Below are positions 10,861 through 23,125 of a DNA stretch of 64,000 bases, piece after piece. Source of the DNA: Tetracentron sinense (Eukaryota > Streptophyta > Magnoliopsida > Trochodendrales > Trochodendraceae); the NCBI GenBank assembly GCA_015143295.1, contig CM026570.1, positions 9,510,047 to 9,574,046 of the forward strand, in the 5' to 3' direction. The position numbers and the translations under genes were made by a program. Position 1 is the stretch's first letter. Every line of letters begins with the position of its first letter. Under the pieces are notes generated by a model, which saw nothing but the letters and a program-made list of their open reading frames with translations, was not told the origin of the DNA and ran no database searches.

Positions 10861-11150
10861 CGATCAAGATCACCAAGGTCAGAGAGTTTTTCTTAAATAG
10901 GATCGCTCGAGCGATGGTCAAGCTCTGCCCGAGCAGAAGTCGATACAGTTGACAGGTTAAGTTTAGGAGAAAATCGTTCAAGCGGTGTAGCACATCCGAT
11001 CGAGCGGAGGTCGTGGAATTTCATGTATTAATTTCGATTTCTAACCTTAGTATAAATACAACTTTTGTTTCAGGTTTCATTATGTGAGCCAAACAATTCC
11101 TAAAGTTAATATTTATTTTTCTAAAAATTAAGGTTAAATAGATGAATCCT
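10861..11150. other. Unclassified non-coding stretch
   Basis: Contains several CGAGCG/CGCTCGAGCG words and an AGTATAAATACA motif at about 11050. No gene or clear element is recognised; possibly a fragment of a retroelement terminal region. Confidence 0.3.
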
Positions 11151-11159
11151 TGAGGTGAT

Positions 11160-11660
11160 ATATGTCATGTAATTGAGGTGATATATGTCATGTAATTATA
11201 ACTATAAACTACTAACGGATGGCACGTGAGAGCAAGTGGAAGGAGTTAACCACAGTTAATAGGAGTTAAAAGGGACACGTGTTAACCTGCAAGTGCGATT
11301 GAACTCGCTAGTGGCACGTGCGATGCACGTGAGAGCGAGGAGAAGGAGTTAACCACAGTTAATAGAAGTTAAAAGGGACACTTGTTAACCCACGGGTGCG
11401 ATTGAACTCTCCCCCCTAGTTCAATCGTGATTGGCTGTAATTCTAAATAGATAGATGAGCAAGGGGTAGTTTGGAAATTAAATTCTTATTAATTGTAGTT
11501 AACTCCTTCTCCTCAGACACGTGCCCCTTTTAATTCTTATTAATTGTAGTTAACTCCTTCCCCTCGCTCTCATGTGCATTGCATGTGCCACTAGCGAGTT
11601 CAATCGGGTATCGTTAACTCTTTCTCCTCACTCTCACGTGCCACCCGCTAGTATCCATAT
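11160..11660. repeat. Foldback repeat of the ACACGTG/GTTAACC family
   Basis: Direct and inverted copies of the phrase GGAGTTAACCACAGTTAATA and its complement, with GGGACACGTGTTAACC and GCGATTGAACTCGC arms. The left part (11210-11415) is inverted relative to the right part (11490-11650), giving a hairpin-capable element. Confidence 0.65.
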
Positions 11661-12253
11661 AAGTGACCACCTTGTTCTGATACATCAACCTCTCCCTCTT
11701 AAATCTGTATTTGGAGCTGGATAGGTCTTGCTTCGTCTCATGGGTATGCATGTTACTGTAGTTTGAGCTCATTTGCCTCCTGTTTAGTTTCAAGAAAACC
11801 GCTCTTAAATCTGTATTCTAGCTGGTTTTCCATTACACCTGCGTTTTCTGCTTCTTGTTGATACTTATTCTATATACATGATATCTGTCCTTGTTGATAC
11901 TTATTCTATTAGTATTAGTTTTGCCGTCAACTAGAATGGATGGAAAAGGGACATGTCATCTCTCCAGGTTGTAAAGGTCCCTTTGAGACCGCTATAACCG
12001 AGAGATTCTCAAGTCAAACAAAACCAAACAAAACAAAACAAAAACATAGAAATGGCATCAATGACCTGGCCCATGTCTGCTCCATGATTAATATTTTCGA
12101 ACCAACTCCAATCCGTTAAAGCATTCATGCCCAACTCAAAATTTTGTTTTCTCTATATATTTACGTGAGGGCAAGGAATTTGGCAGATTTCTCTTTAAAA
12201 ATCCTCAAAATTATTAACGATCCTGAATTTTCATGTTTTTTTTTTGTTAAACT
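11661..12253. other. Non-coding stretch
   Basis: No coding frame or recognised element. It has a short duplication (TTCTTGTTGATACTTATTCT near 11850 and 11890) and an AAACAAAACAAAAC tract near 12025. Confidence 0.3.
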
Positions 12254-12711
12254 GGGGTGCACACAAGCCGAGCTAGCTTGATTGCTTGGCTCGGTTCGAC
12301 TCGATAAGCTGAGCTCAAACTCACGTATGTGGCTCGATCGGGTCAAGCTAAGCCAAGTCGAGTCGAATTTTCAAGGTTCAAATTTATTCTAAGTCGAACT
12401 CGAGCCAAGGCCTATTTGATTCAGCTCGGCTCGAATATTATGTAAAAAATAAAAAATATTATTTATATATATCATTATTATATATATATATAAATATAAA
12501 ATATTATTATTTAAAAATATTTTTTCAATAAATCAATCCAAGCTTGACTCGAGCTTCGAATCAATTCAAACTCGAACCAAGCTTTTTGAATTCGAGCCGA
12601 GCTTCAAGCCGATTTTTTGAGTACCATTTCAAGTTGAGCCGAGCTCGAGCCTAGAGTAAAATCCTTTCAAGCCTAGTTGAGTAGGGCCAAGGTCGACTCG
12701 AATATACCCCT
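12254..12711. mobile_element. hAT-like MITE rich in GAGCCGAGCTCGAGC
   Basis: Begins GGGGTGCACACAAGCCGAGC and ends GACTCGAATATACCCCTA, inverse of the TAGGGGTGTATTCGAG terminus of the better-bounded copy at 48504-48889. The interior carries many GAGCCGAGCTCGAGC words flanking an AT-rich core. A target duplication is not clear. Confidence 0.65.
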
Positions 12712-13206
12712 ATTTTTTTTTTTTTTGGGTCAGAGTAACAACACAAAAGACGATGTTACAGTAAAACAAAGAAGACACACACTCACACACAAAAACCACG
12801 ATTTCGACATTTATTGGTTTATTCCAAATGCATCTTTACCTTAATGAGATAATATTTCTTTTTAGCAATGCTAGCTAGCACGCTCGTATAAACCCCGGAT
12901 GGTAACAATTCAAGCTTACCACTTTAGGGCTCACGTGTATAAATGTCATTGATTTCATGCTTTCAGTCATAATGTATGAGTACAAATGCATATATTTAGC
13001 ATTTATGCAGAGGAGATAAGGTGGTCAAGCACTGTATAGTGTATATGTTGCACATTTAGCAACAAATCATCACACCATTCGTCTAGTTATTGACAATTTT
13101 TCTTTTTCTTTTTCTAGACATTTTTTTGAACTTTCATGAACTGAACAAATATCGTTTATAGCAATTTGATCATTTAACTCATCCATGATTTGTTAGTGGT
13201 AGGATG
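12712..13206. other. AT-rich non-coding stretch
   Basis: Poly-T at 12713-12726, then single-copy-looking AT-rich DNA. Nothing further recognised. Confidence 0.3.
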
Positions 13207-13380
13207 TAGGGCTGTCAATGGATCGGATCTTGATCCGAATCCGATTAGACGGGATCCTAATCCTATTATAGATCTGTCGGATCGGATACAGATCCGAGAT
13301 CTTGAATCCGATTATAATCCGATCGGGTTTGGATATATAGTGATCTGATCCGATTAAAATTTGATCCGTTTAGATTATAT

Positions 13381-13418
<38 letters not shown>

Positions 13419-13663
13419 TTACAAGTATACTATAATAATAATCATAATTATTTATTTTTTTAATTAAAATATTATGTTTTAGATGTATTAATGTTAATCG
13501 GATTTGATTCAGATCAAATTGGATCGGATCTTGAATTAGTAATCAAATTCAAATTCTGATTAGACACTTCATAATCCGATGGATCTCAAATCGGATCCAG
13601 ATCTGTCGGCTCGGATTCGGATCTAGATAGATCTTATCCAAATCCGATCCCTTGACAACCCTA
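13207..13663. mobile_element. hAT-like MITE (GGATCGGATC family)
   Basis: TAGGGCTGTCAATGGATCGG at the left and its imperfect inverse, GATCCCTTGACAACCCTA, at the right. Flanks GTAGGATG and ATAGGATG match at 7 of 8 bases, an 8-bp target duplication typical of hAT elements. The core holds an (ATA/TTA)n tract with GATCCGAT words either side. No ORF. Confidence 0.82.
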
Positions 13664-14440
13664 ATAGGATGTATACCTCAGAGCATCTCTAATGCAAGTC
13701 TTCAAAATCCATCTCCAAAACGGCATTTTCTCCATATATAGAGATGTTGGCCTCACTAAAAAGTTTGACTCCAACCCACCTCATCTCCAAAACACTATTC
13801 AGTCTTCAAATCACTATTTAGTGTGAATGAATAATATTAATACAGAAGTCATCTCCATATACGCTGGGCCCCACTAAATTTTTTTTATTATTAACAAATT
13901 TAAAAGGAGAATAAATGGTATTTTAAAAAGGATTAAAAGACTAAAAAGGGACACAAATAGAATTTTATGTGGATGAATAATGTTTTGGAGATGTAATCTC
14001 TCTTTTCTCTCTCCATCTCCGTATATGGAGATTCACTGTAGCAATTTGGAGATGAAACTCTAAATATGGAGACCAGTTGGAGTGAGTTTTTGAAGATGGA
14101 TCCATATATGGTGATATGGAGACCGGTTGGAGATGCTCTCATATGGGATGGACTTGGTTTCCAATCTGTGAGGTGCGGCATTTGAAAGGCCCATCTGTAT
14201 CTTAACCTAGCTCCTACATGAAACTTTTTTTGGTCATTTAACAATCCGGAGACTAAAAATGCATGGTAAACATTACAACATGGACTTAAAGAGGTGAATG
14301 GTAGCAAGACTCTCCCTCTTTCTATTGAGAGATACTGAGTATTTAAACCAACTAATTGGAAGCCGAAAACTGAACGGTTTTTATAGCTTTGGTATGGTTC
14401 AGTGAATTCTGCGAGATTAATGGTAACCAATGAGAGTTTA
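13664..14440. other. Non-coding, repeat-derived stretch
   Basis: Words such as CCATATATGGAGAT and their inverses recur at 13725-14140, suggesting a foldback element of several hundred bp: CATCTCCAAAAC on the left, GGAGATGTAATCTC on the right. The boundaries are not resolved. Confidence 0.4.
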
Positions 14441-14565
14441 ATCAGATGGTCTAGAACCATCCAATCAGGCTAATTTTTTTGTCGTGTGTCTATCAAAAAA
14501 TCAATATTGAGATCAGATGGTCGGATTTAAAAAACACATGTCATGTGTCCCTCAATTAGTAATGG
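14441..14565. mobile_element. Fragment of the Mutator-like MITE
   Basis: CATCCAATCAGGCTAATTTT and the GATCAGATGGTCGGATTT words match the interior of the elements at 10275 and 49483. No terminal repeats. Confidence 0.5.
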
Positions 14566-15010
14566 ATAGGGGTGTATTCGAGTCGGGCTTGGCCCTGCTC
14601 GGCCCGGTTTGAAATTTTTTCATCTATGCTCGAGCTCGGCTCGGTTTGAAATTTTTCTATCTATGTTCGAGCTCGGCTCGACTTGAATCTGCTCGGTTAG
14701 GCTCGAGCTTGGCTCGAGCTCAAATTGAGCTGAGCTCGGCTTGGCTTGAGCTCAGATTGAATGATTAAAAATTAATTTTAAATAAAAATAATAATATTTT
14801 TATTATATAATATTCAAGCCGAGCCGAGTCGAGCCTCAATCGGGCCGAGCTTTGAGCTGAGCCGAATCAAACAGTCAAGGGCTCGAGCTCTACTTGAATA
14901 TATTTTCAAACTCAAAAAAACAAAAAAAAGCTCGGCTCAGCTCGACTCGATCGAGCCTATTTTACGAGCTCAAGCCGGGCTTGATCCGACCGAGCCGAGT
15001 TGAGTCAAAC
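14566..15010. mobile_element. hAT-like MITE, GAGCCGAGCTCGAGC family, right end uncertain
   Basis: Starts AGGGGTGTATTCGAGTCGGG and is filled with CGAGCTCGGCTCG words around an AT core. The expected inverse terminus is absent. A second stretch of the same words from about 14930 suggests a nested or duplicated fragment. Confidence 0.65.
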
Positions 15011-15900
15011 TTCGAGCTAACCCGGTTCAGATACAGTCAAAGTAATGGAGCTTATAATCAAGTGGGTTGTCCTATTTTCATACAAGGCAATTAACCCATT
15101 TATTGAAAAACTTCGATTCCCGTTGGTGTTGGCAAGGAGACCGCCAGCCGCCTGCACCATGCCGCCTGCACCATTTTGATAGCAATGCATTCCCTTGTGT
15201 ACATCTATCAAAGTACTGTGCAAACACATCAACGTGCATAAGTATGTGGCGCCTTTAGAGTGGGTGCCGATGGTCTTCTTGTCGGCACCAACTGAAGAAG
15301 ATTTTGTGTCTTACTGAAAACAACATGAAAATAGGTAGACTCCATACCAAAAGTTGTGAGTCATTCCTCTAAAGAACTTCAAAGATGGTCTAATTGAAGA
15401 AGAGTCCGGATTTCCTCTCACTGTGCCAAAGTAAAATATTTTGGCCTAGCCTTTAACACCCTTTAAGTTTGGTTAAGAAGTTTTAATTCTTGTGATTATT
15501 TTTCCCATTAAAATGAAGGTTAAATTTTTTAACTTTAAGGGTTAGTAAATCTTAATCACAATTAAAGAAGGTTAAAAGGGACACATGACAACTTAGAAAG
15601 GCTAGGACAAAATATCTTACTCTGGCCTTAGGCAATTAATGAGCATGTTCTTCTAATTTGGTTGAAAAAATTAATGTTAATTGGCATGCGGTTATGTTAG
15701 AAACGAAGGTACTCAACATAAAATTGACCTTGACCATTATAAGTAACTCTCAAACTCTATTTTTCAACCAAATTCAAAATAATATCATATATGTATGCAT
15801 GTAATATTTCAAAATGTGATAAATGATAGGAGAGGAAGATTCTCTTTGTCCAAAAATAGTATTGAAGACTCAGAGAAAAATCATTCCTTGTTGGATGTAT
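15011..15900. other. Non-coding stretch with a repeat arm
   Basis: No gene recognised. At 15530-15600 there is one arm of the foldback family (GGGTTAGTAAATCTTAATCA then GGTTAAAAGGGACACATGA). Confidence 0.4.
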
Positions 15901-16515
15901 GGGGGTATTGAAACAAAGTTCCTTCTCCCCGTGTCTAAGGTATGCTCATGATGCTACCCGCCATAGGGTTGGTGGGCGCTTAATACAGATGGATCCCTTC
16001 ATGCGAATTCAGCTGGGATGGGAGGTATCTTGTGTGACCACTTGGGTAACCTTTGTATAGCCTTCGCAGAAGGATGTGAGAAGGAGGAGATCGATGTTCT
16101 GGAGCTGAAAGCGATAGTAAAGGGGCTAATCATGGCGAAAGCTTTCTGGGCTTCCAAGATTTGAGTTTATTATGATTCTAAATGGGTGTTGGATAGCCTC
16201 AATGGGCTCTCTGACCCTCCATGGAGATGGAGGAGTGACTTCCTAGAAGCAAATGATTTAATTCGTGGTTTCAAAGCTTGTAGTTTGATCCATGTTTGGC
16301 GTGAATCTAATAGAGTGGCAGATTCGCTTGCTAGATTCTATTTGGACCTCTCTTGTATATTTTCCTCATTTTATTCTTCCTACTGAGACCTAGTCTTTTA
16401 TTTGTGAAGACAAGACAGGTCAGGAAAGTTGTACTTGAGGATGTAATTTGGGGTTCTCTTTTTAATCTATCTGGTCAGGGTCTGCCTAACTCTAGCTTAA
16501 CTTCAAAAAAAAAAT
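15901..16515 (+). mobile_element. LINE 3' end with broken RNase H domain
   Basis: From 15973 the frame reads WALNTDGSLHANSAGMGGIL, then ELKAIVKGL, YDSKWVLDSL and HVWRESNRVADSLARF. These are the RNase H domain (RVT_3 type) found at the end of plant L1-like LINEs or as gene-associated relics. An in-frame TGA near 16162 interrupts it. The sequence then runs through a short 3' tail ending in an A-rich tract at 16505-16515. It is a 5'-truncated, inactive copy. Confidence 0.75.
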
Positions 16516-17345
16516 GTTTGAAATCTTTTTTTATTTTACAAAATTTTGTTTTCGATCCCCTCTGAAACCGTAACTGAAATTGCAATTATATTGGATGTTG
16601 ATTTCAATCGAAAATTTGAGATTTCATATTTTTTTTCAAAAATTTGTAAATTTATTTTAACATTATTTTTATAATAAAATACCGATATTTATCGAAATAT
16701 ACCAAACATTTTTAAATATTTATCAAAATTTTGTGAAATTTTGAAATTTTAAAATTTTAATTTTAATTTTAAGAATTAAAACAATTATATTATGTTACTA
16801 ATTATAAGTTTAACTAGATGTCACCTCATTATTATAATAAGATATCTAACAAAATAAAATACTTATGAACTTTAAACACTTCTACTAACCTATTTAAACT
16901 AAAAAAAACCTAAATATCAGGACCTTAAACACTTATACTTACCTATTTATACTATTAACATATTAACCTACATAATTTTTTAATTAGATAAGTGAATTTT
17001 TGACAGTTATTTCGTGAAATGTCGGCATATATTATTAGAATATTTTCTTTTGATAAAATATTCAAAAGCAATAATTTGTTGAAACTTTGCTGAGATATCT
17101 AAAATTTTTGAAATCTCGTTTGGTCGATATTTTCAATATTTCAAAACTTGGTATGTATTAGTGGTGTGATATGTCAATACAAGATTAAAATTTTGGGGAC
17201 ACTAATGTGAAAAAGGCATGGCAACTACTTGTCGAGCTGAAACCAGTATTGCATGAGCAGTCAAGCGGGCGGAGCCATGTGGGGGGCATGTGCCCCCGCT
17301 CAACTTTTGGATTTTTTTTTTTTTTTACACATAGCTTGGGGAGAA
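16516..17345. other. AT-rich non-coding stretch
   Basis: Very AT-rich, with imperfect TATCGAAATAT and TTTTGAAATTT words recurring either side of about 16800, consistent with a decayed inverted-repeat element. No coding evidence. Confidence 0.35.
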
Positions 17346-17348
17346 ATC

Positions 17349-17712
17349 GAATCACAGATTGCATCACAACCAATCGCGATTGAACTCGGGGAGAGTTCAA
17401 TTGCACCCACAAGTCAATACCTATCCCTTTTAACCCCTATTAACCGTGGTTAAGATTCATTAACCCTTAATATTCAACGATCTAACCTTGGTTTTTTAAA
17501 TAAGATATTTTAAAAAATTAACCTTAGGGTTAAGAAATTCTAATCAAAGGGTTAATTTTTTTTTAAAAAAAAAACCATAAAAACCAAGGTTAGATTGTTG
17601 AACCTTAAGGGTTAGTATTATGACTAATAGGGGTTAAAAAGGACACGTGTTGACCTATAGGTGCGATTGAATTGTCCCAAGTCCAATTGTGATTGGCTGT
17701 GATCCGATCTTG
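17349..17712. mobile_element. Foldback element, ACACGTGTTGACC family
   Basis: Two long inverted arms. The left arm reads GAGTTCAATTGCACCCAC, then CCCTTTTAACCCCTATTAAC and CAACGATCTAACCTTGG. The right arm is the complement in reverse order: CCAAGGTTAGATTGTTGAAC, AATAGGGGTTAAAAAGGACA, GGTGCGATTGAATTG. Each arm is about 150 bp around a short A/T loop. No ORF. Confidence 0.85.
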
Positions 17713-17735
17713 TCATGGGAATGGGGACATGAACT

Positions 17736-18049
17736 CAGGAGAGTTCAATCGAACCCACAGGTCAACACATGTCCCTTTTAACTTCTATTAACTGTGGTTA
17801 AGATTCACTAACCCTTGAGGTTCAATAATGTAACCTTATTTAAAAAAAATAAAAATAAAATAGTAATCCTAAGATTTAAAATTCTTAACCATGTTAAACA
17901 TTTTTTAAAATATTTTTTTCTTCTAAAAACCAAAGATATATTATTGAATCCCAAGAGTTAGTAAATCTTAACCACAGTTAATAATGTTTAAAAATGACAC
18001 GTGTTGACCTATGGGTGCAATTACAATTGACTTTGATCCGATATCCATG
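17736..18049. mobile_element. Foldback element, second copy adjacent
   Basis: Same arms as the element ending at 17712: GAGTTCAATCGAACCCAC and TTCTATTAACTGTGGTTAAG on the left; AATCTTAACCACAGTTAATA and ACACGTGTTGACCTATGGGT on the right. The two copies lie side by side. Confidence 0.82.
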
Positions 18050-18680
18050 CAGGTGCTCCAAGAAAAAAAATATATTATATACTAAGTTATTTAATTATTT
18101 TATTAGCATTAATTATGACAAGGTGCAGTTGTCCCCAAAATAATTATACTATATTATTCAATTATTTAATAAGTATAGCCACTAGGCAAGTGGGCAATGA
18201 CTATTGAAAACAAAATATATCTTTTATAACATATAACATTTTATTTAATTATTTGACGGGACATATCCATGGGGCAAGGGGATAGCTATCCCGTAAACAA
18301 GGAGAAACAATACTCGTAAGATATGTATGAAATATATGTGCAAAATGGCCCAAAAACTTAGTTATAAAAAAAAAAATCCGGGGCCTATGGCCCCAAACCC
18401 CATCTGCCTAGACTCAGAATATTTTATATTAACCTAATAATTCTTAACAAATTCATCAACAACTACTACCATTTTTCATGAACCATCGCATGCCTCCACT
18501 GTCAGAAATTCCCGGCTCTGCCCTTGGACTCAAGCCAATAAGTTTTTTACTAAATTTTTCCAAAGGACTACATTATGTGTGTTGAGATTGATCCCTAATG
18601 CACGCATAGTGTAGGACTTGACAAGTAGGTTAAAAAAAAAAATAGGCTTATCTGATAGAAATGCCAAAAAAATTTAAAAC
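18050..18680. other. AT-rich non-coding stretch
   Basis: No gene or clean element. TTATTTAATTATTT words recur at 18085, 18160 and 18240. Confidence 0.3.
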
Positions 18681-18682
18681 CT

Positions 18683-18895
18683 CAAAGGGTAGTTCAGTTG
18701 GCAAGGGACCACTCTTCAAGAAGCGGAGGTCTTAAGTTCAACTCTTGTCACCCCTTGGGATCACACACACAAGATTTCATGGTTTTCATGGGCCTTAGGC
18801 TTACCGGTTCATATGGGTTGCAAGGTTTTGCATGTGCCTGGGTTTTATAGGGTCTATCCGAAGGGTAGGCTTGGGGTTCCACGTTATATTAAAAT
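18683..18895 (+). mobile_element. tRNA-derived SINE
   Basis: GGGTAGTTCAGTTGGCAAGG resembles a Pol III A box, and GGTCTTAAGTTCAACTC about 40 bp on resembles a B box. The body continues with TTCATATGGGTTGCAAGG and GGGTCTATCCGAAGGGTAGG, phrases found in plant tRNA-derived SINEs, and ends at the (TA)n tract at 18896. Target duplications are not clear. Confidence 0.72.
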
Positions 18896-18918
18896 ATATA
18901 TATATATATATATATATG
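18896..18918. repeat. (TA)n microsatellite
   Basis: Short pure TA tract at the 3' end of the SINE. Confidence 0.85.
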
Positions 18919-19189
18919 ATAATTTATTGAGTAGGGTAATATGGTCATTATATTGTTTGCAGTCACGACTATTCGGATACTCAAATCAACCCATATCCAA
19001 GCCATTTTCCTTGCACATGGGGCCGTGTTGCCCTGATGGGCAATGCCCAGCAGTGTATCCCAAGATAAAGGAGGAGCCGCGGAGGTCATGTTTTCAATGA
19101 GTCGAGCTCGGTCTGGGTTTAGTTTTCGGCCCACATTTAAGTTTGAGCTACCTTGGTGCATCCCGGCCCAAACTAAAACTTTTAGTATT

Positions 19190-19760
19190 TCATGCCTCAT
19201 TTTACTTAATATCTAGAACTATATTATTCCATAGAGCGCAAACTTTTAAAATTCCGGAACATTAATGTTTTAGAACAAGAGGCAAGAGTGTGGGAAGAGA
19301 TGAGAAAGGGTTTCTAACCCTTTTAATTGATGGTATCTCAAATTTTTTGACTTCAATTTAATTAGAAGTTCCACATCTATGGAACTTAAAAGATCCAAGT
19401 TTTTTTGTAGAACTTGAAGGTTCCATATTTTTAGAACTTTTGCATTCTATGAAATAATATAGTTCTAGACATCCAATAAAATTAGGCATGAAACAATAAA
19501 AGTTCTAGACTTTAAAAGTTCCACCAAAAGAACGGAGCCTAAATGTGAAACTTTCAAGCTCCACCAAATTTTTTGGATTTTTTAAAGTTCCATAGATGTG
19601 GAACTTCTAATTAAATTGAACTCGATAAATCCAAGATATCATAAATTAGAAGGGTTAGAAATCCTCTCTCCTCTCTTCTCATACTCTTGCCTCTTGCTCC
19701 AAAACATTAATGTTTTGGACTTTTAAAGTTCCACCAAAAGAACAGAGCCTAATTTTTTTT
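19190..19760. repeat. Interleaved inverted-repeat element
   Basis: Two inverted pairs overlap. CTAGAACTATATTATTCCAT (about 19215) pairs with its inverse near 19455. ACATTAATGTTTTAGAAC through AGAAGTTCCACATCTATGG (19260-19390) pairs with the inverse at 19585-19725. A direct repeat, AAAGTTCCACCAAAAGAAC, occurs at about 19515 and 19725. The structure suggests one foldback element inserted in or duplicated across another. No ORF. Confidence 0.75.
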
Positions 19761-20190
19761 TTTAAACTATAACTTAAGAGCGGTGTAGTTAGTGATCTAA
19801 GTGGACTAATTACTGAGTTAACCCAAATAAAATTAGTTAATATTCGCTAATTAAAATATGTATGATGATTGTGAATATTATCGACATTTGAGTTTAAAAT
19901 AGAGACACACCCCCGACCACTTGCTCGAATGATAGGGTGTGACCTCTCTTATGAAAGAGGTCATAAGATTCATTCTCAAGGTGACGACTTGTGCGAGTTC
20001 TACTCCTACTATTAAACACTTTGATGCCCCAAACTTTAGGAAAATGATATCATCACCAACAACAACAAAATTATATATGAGACCATTCACCTCTAAATAA
20101 ATACTAAATACACGATATGCTTGCCTACGTGTAAATTGTTTGGGGCCACATGACTAATGTTTGGCCCCACAAGAATATAATGTTTAGAAT
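19761..20190. other. Non-coding stretch
   Basis: AT-rich; nothing beyond a GACCTCTCTTATGAAAGAGG short palindrome at about 19940-19960. Confidence 0.35.
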
Positions 20191-20191
20191 C

Positions 20192-20505
20192 AAAGGGAGA
20201 GTTCAATGGCACCCACGTGTTTTAACACGTGTCTCTTTTAACCTTTATTAACTGTGGTTAAGATTCACTATCCCTTAGGGTTCAACAACTAACCTTGATT
20301 TCTTTTTTAAATACATTAAAAAAAGTATTAACCTTAAAGGTTAATACTCCCTAACCAGAGTTAAATATTAACCCTAATGTTATATTGTTAAATCCCAAAG
20401 GTTAGTGAATCTTAACCACAATTAATAGGGATTAAAAGGGACACATAAGTTGACCTGTGGGTGCAGTTGAACTATCCCCAAGTTCATTCGCAACTAGTAA
20501 GAAGC
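20192..20505. mobile_element. Foldback element, ACACGTGTTGACC family
   Basis: GAGAGTTCAATGGCACCCAC, then TTTATTAACTGTGGTTAAG on the left; AATCTTAACCACAATTAATA, then AAAAGGGACACATAAGTTGA and TGAACTATCCCC on the right. Same family and size (about 310 bp) as those at 17349 and 17736. Confidence 0.82.
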
Positions 20506-21585
20506 CCGTGGGATGCACGGAAATGTTTAAAAGGAAAAAACTTGTATAATTATTATAGTAATTTTAATTTAATATAGTATCTTTAAATTAAATCACTTGA
20601 AATATCATGAGAATTGTTACAATATATAATATTTATCTATCATAAATTTACAAATTTTCATGAAAATATATCAATTGAATAATAATAATACTTGATAAAC
20701 AGGGTTTTATATCATTTAACTTATAACTAAAATTGGATCATAACTTAAGTAGTATATGACTAACAATTTAATTACATATTAACTACATTAGCATAGGTTT
20801 TTGGATAATGATGTACCAGGATGCTATTAATTGTTAAACAATGATGTTTTTAAAGTTTAAAATACAAAAATTTATGATATTATAAGAAAATGGAGTACTA
20901 AAGGTGTTTGGAAACTCATCGCAATATTAGTCCATCGACTGTTGGCATTTCAGAACATCTTCTGCCCTCTTCACATTCAACATCCAATAGTAGAATCCAA
21001 TACGGAATAGATATGTCAAAAATGTGGTGAAAAAATAATTGAAAGAAAGATATTAAAGACCCTAAATAGATGAAACAAATTGGTGGCAATTTATTGAAGC
21101 TCTAGTTCATTAGATCAGTGAAATTAAACAATTAATCCGATAAAATAATGGCCATGGACCTTTGCAAGCATTGCATACTATTCAGACTTCCACATAGGCG
21201 GGCAAGTGTTCGAGAGAAGTATCACATTTCTTGCGATTTCGCAAAAAGGAAACAAAAAATTAATCCTAATTAACAATCACATATAAATCTTAAGTTAGTC
21301 AAACAAATGGAAAAATACTATAACACATGGGAGAAAATGAGATTCCAATTTTTGAAATTATCATCGATGGCTTTGTTTCCGATGATGTATTTTCCACTCT
21401 TCATCAAAAAGTTGGGTTTTTGTTGATGTTCTCAAGAGTTCCTGCAAAATCACAATTATAAGAGAAAAAAAAATCAAAATAAAACCAATCATAAAGTAAA
21501 TAAATCGTAGATCTAACTCCAAAAGATACTAACACAAAATGAGGGAAGAGAGAGCTACATATACTAACCTAGTTACCACTGTGCG
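20506..21585. other. Non-coding region starting with CTAGTAAG...GATGCACGG
   Basis: The start, ACTAGTAAGAAGCCCGTGGG then GATGCACGG, resembles the phrase at 25405 (CACTAGCAAAAACCC then GATGCACGG). Both may be 5' ends of one non-autonomous element family, possibly Helitron-like. That is only inference. No coding signal in the AT-rich remainder. Confidence 0.35.
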
Positions 21586-22268
21586 ATAGCCGGCTCGGTT
21601 CGATCTCCTCCCCACATTAATGCTTTCACACTAATGAGAGGCCGAGATATTTAAAGTCGCCACCAATCAAAAAATTCGGGTGTGATTGGTCACCAAATAT
21701 TATCCTTTTTGGTCTGAAAACCAAAGGTCCGATTCGGGGGTACTTTTATGAGTTGGGAAGGTGTTAAGCACCCCAACTCATCCGTCGAACGACGGTTGCC
21801 TTTTAATTATTCTCTATTTATTTTAATCTTTCACTAATTAAACAATTAATTTTTTTTAATCATTTTTATTTCAAGATTGAAATTCACCCCTCTTCGACCG
21901 AATTGAGATGAACTCTCTCTACTTAACGGTGAAGACCACTTTTCCTTAAATCGGTGATGGCCAAACTCTCTGCTCGACCGAATCGAGAGGGGCCTCACCT
22001 ACTTTAGTAAAAAAAAGAAGAACTAACAATAATAAAAAAAAAATACAACGAAAGTAAGGAGAATAAATTGAAGATCTCTTCTTCCTACTCTCTCATTCAT
22101 TCGAATTTCCACTTCCTCACGACTGTTTGGAGGAAAATCTTTGGACTACTAGGAAAGAGCGAATGAAGAACAGACTTAGATGGGTAGAAGTAGAATGGGA
22201 GGGGAATGTTGCATACCTTTTGATTGTGATCCAATAAGCCCGCGCTCCATGTACCTAAAGATAAGAAT
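21586..22268. mobile_element. Retroelement-derived region with GGTGTTAAGCACCCC motif
   Basis: Contains AAAGTCGCCACC and GGGAAGGTGTTAAGCACCCC. A matching pair (GAGTCGCCACC, GGGGAAGGTGTTAGGCACCCC-like) occurs at 40140-40270. These conserved words recur in long plant LTR-type repeats. No ORF; boundaries unclear. Confidence 0.45.
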
Positions 22269-22969
22269 AACAAAGAAGATCTGAACTCAGCAACTCCTCC
22301 AAGATGAGTTAGGGTTTTCTCCAGACTCCCTAAGGTTTGGTAAGATCTCTCTAAGCTTATGAAGTTTTCCCAAAACTAGGGTTTCTTTAGGGCTCCAAAG
22401 GTTCTCTCTATACTTTTCAAGATGAAGCAAGAATGTGAGGTGAAGGCCCTTTTATAATGGAAAAAGAATGAGTTTTCTTTCTTTTTTTCCCGATGTGGGA
22501 TTAAATTTCTTCCACAAAACTCAAACAATTTTTCAAAGAATGAATTTCTCTCATCTTTTGGGCTTGGTCTAGCTTGGGCTTGGATTGGGCTTTGACTTTA
22601 GCTTAACCTCAGGTTATTTCGGAGTTCGGATCTTCTTCATTGAGTTCATCTTTCGATTCTTGGAGCTAAAAAGGGCCTTTGGCCTTGCAAAATTGGGTGT
22701 CTAGAACCACCAAAATTTAGATTACCCAAAAAAATAAGATTAAGAGAATTAGAAAGAGGAGAAAAGTTAAGTGGAGCATGAGATTCAAACCACATACAAG
22801 ATCGGGAGTTGGCGATGGGGACGAAACGAATTGACATCAAGAATCAACTCCACAGATGCAAGGATTGAACTACATTATTAAAAAAAAAAAATTATTATGT
22901 AGCTAAAGTTCATAGTTTACAATGTACCATCACCAACCTTCGGATAAGCCCTATCGGAAAATAGTTAAT

Positions 22970-23125
22970 GTACCTGGGAAATCCATTTGCAAAACTAAGG
23001 ATAGACTTCATTGGTCTATGCCCCCCTCTTAAATACTCACCAACTGTGGTGAGTATTTAAGAGGGGGGGGGGGGCATAGACCAATTAGGTCCCGCCTTAG
23101 TTTTGCAAATGGATTTCTCAGGTAC
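22970..23125. repeat. Foldback hairpin in unit A
   Basis: Near-perfect palindrome of about 75-bp arms centred near 23044: GTACCTGGGAAATCCATTTG ... CTTAAATACTCACC / GGTGAGTATTTAAG ... CAAATGGATTTCTCAGGTAC. The right arm carries a G12 run that is shorter on the left. Confidence 0.9.
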
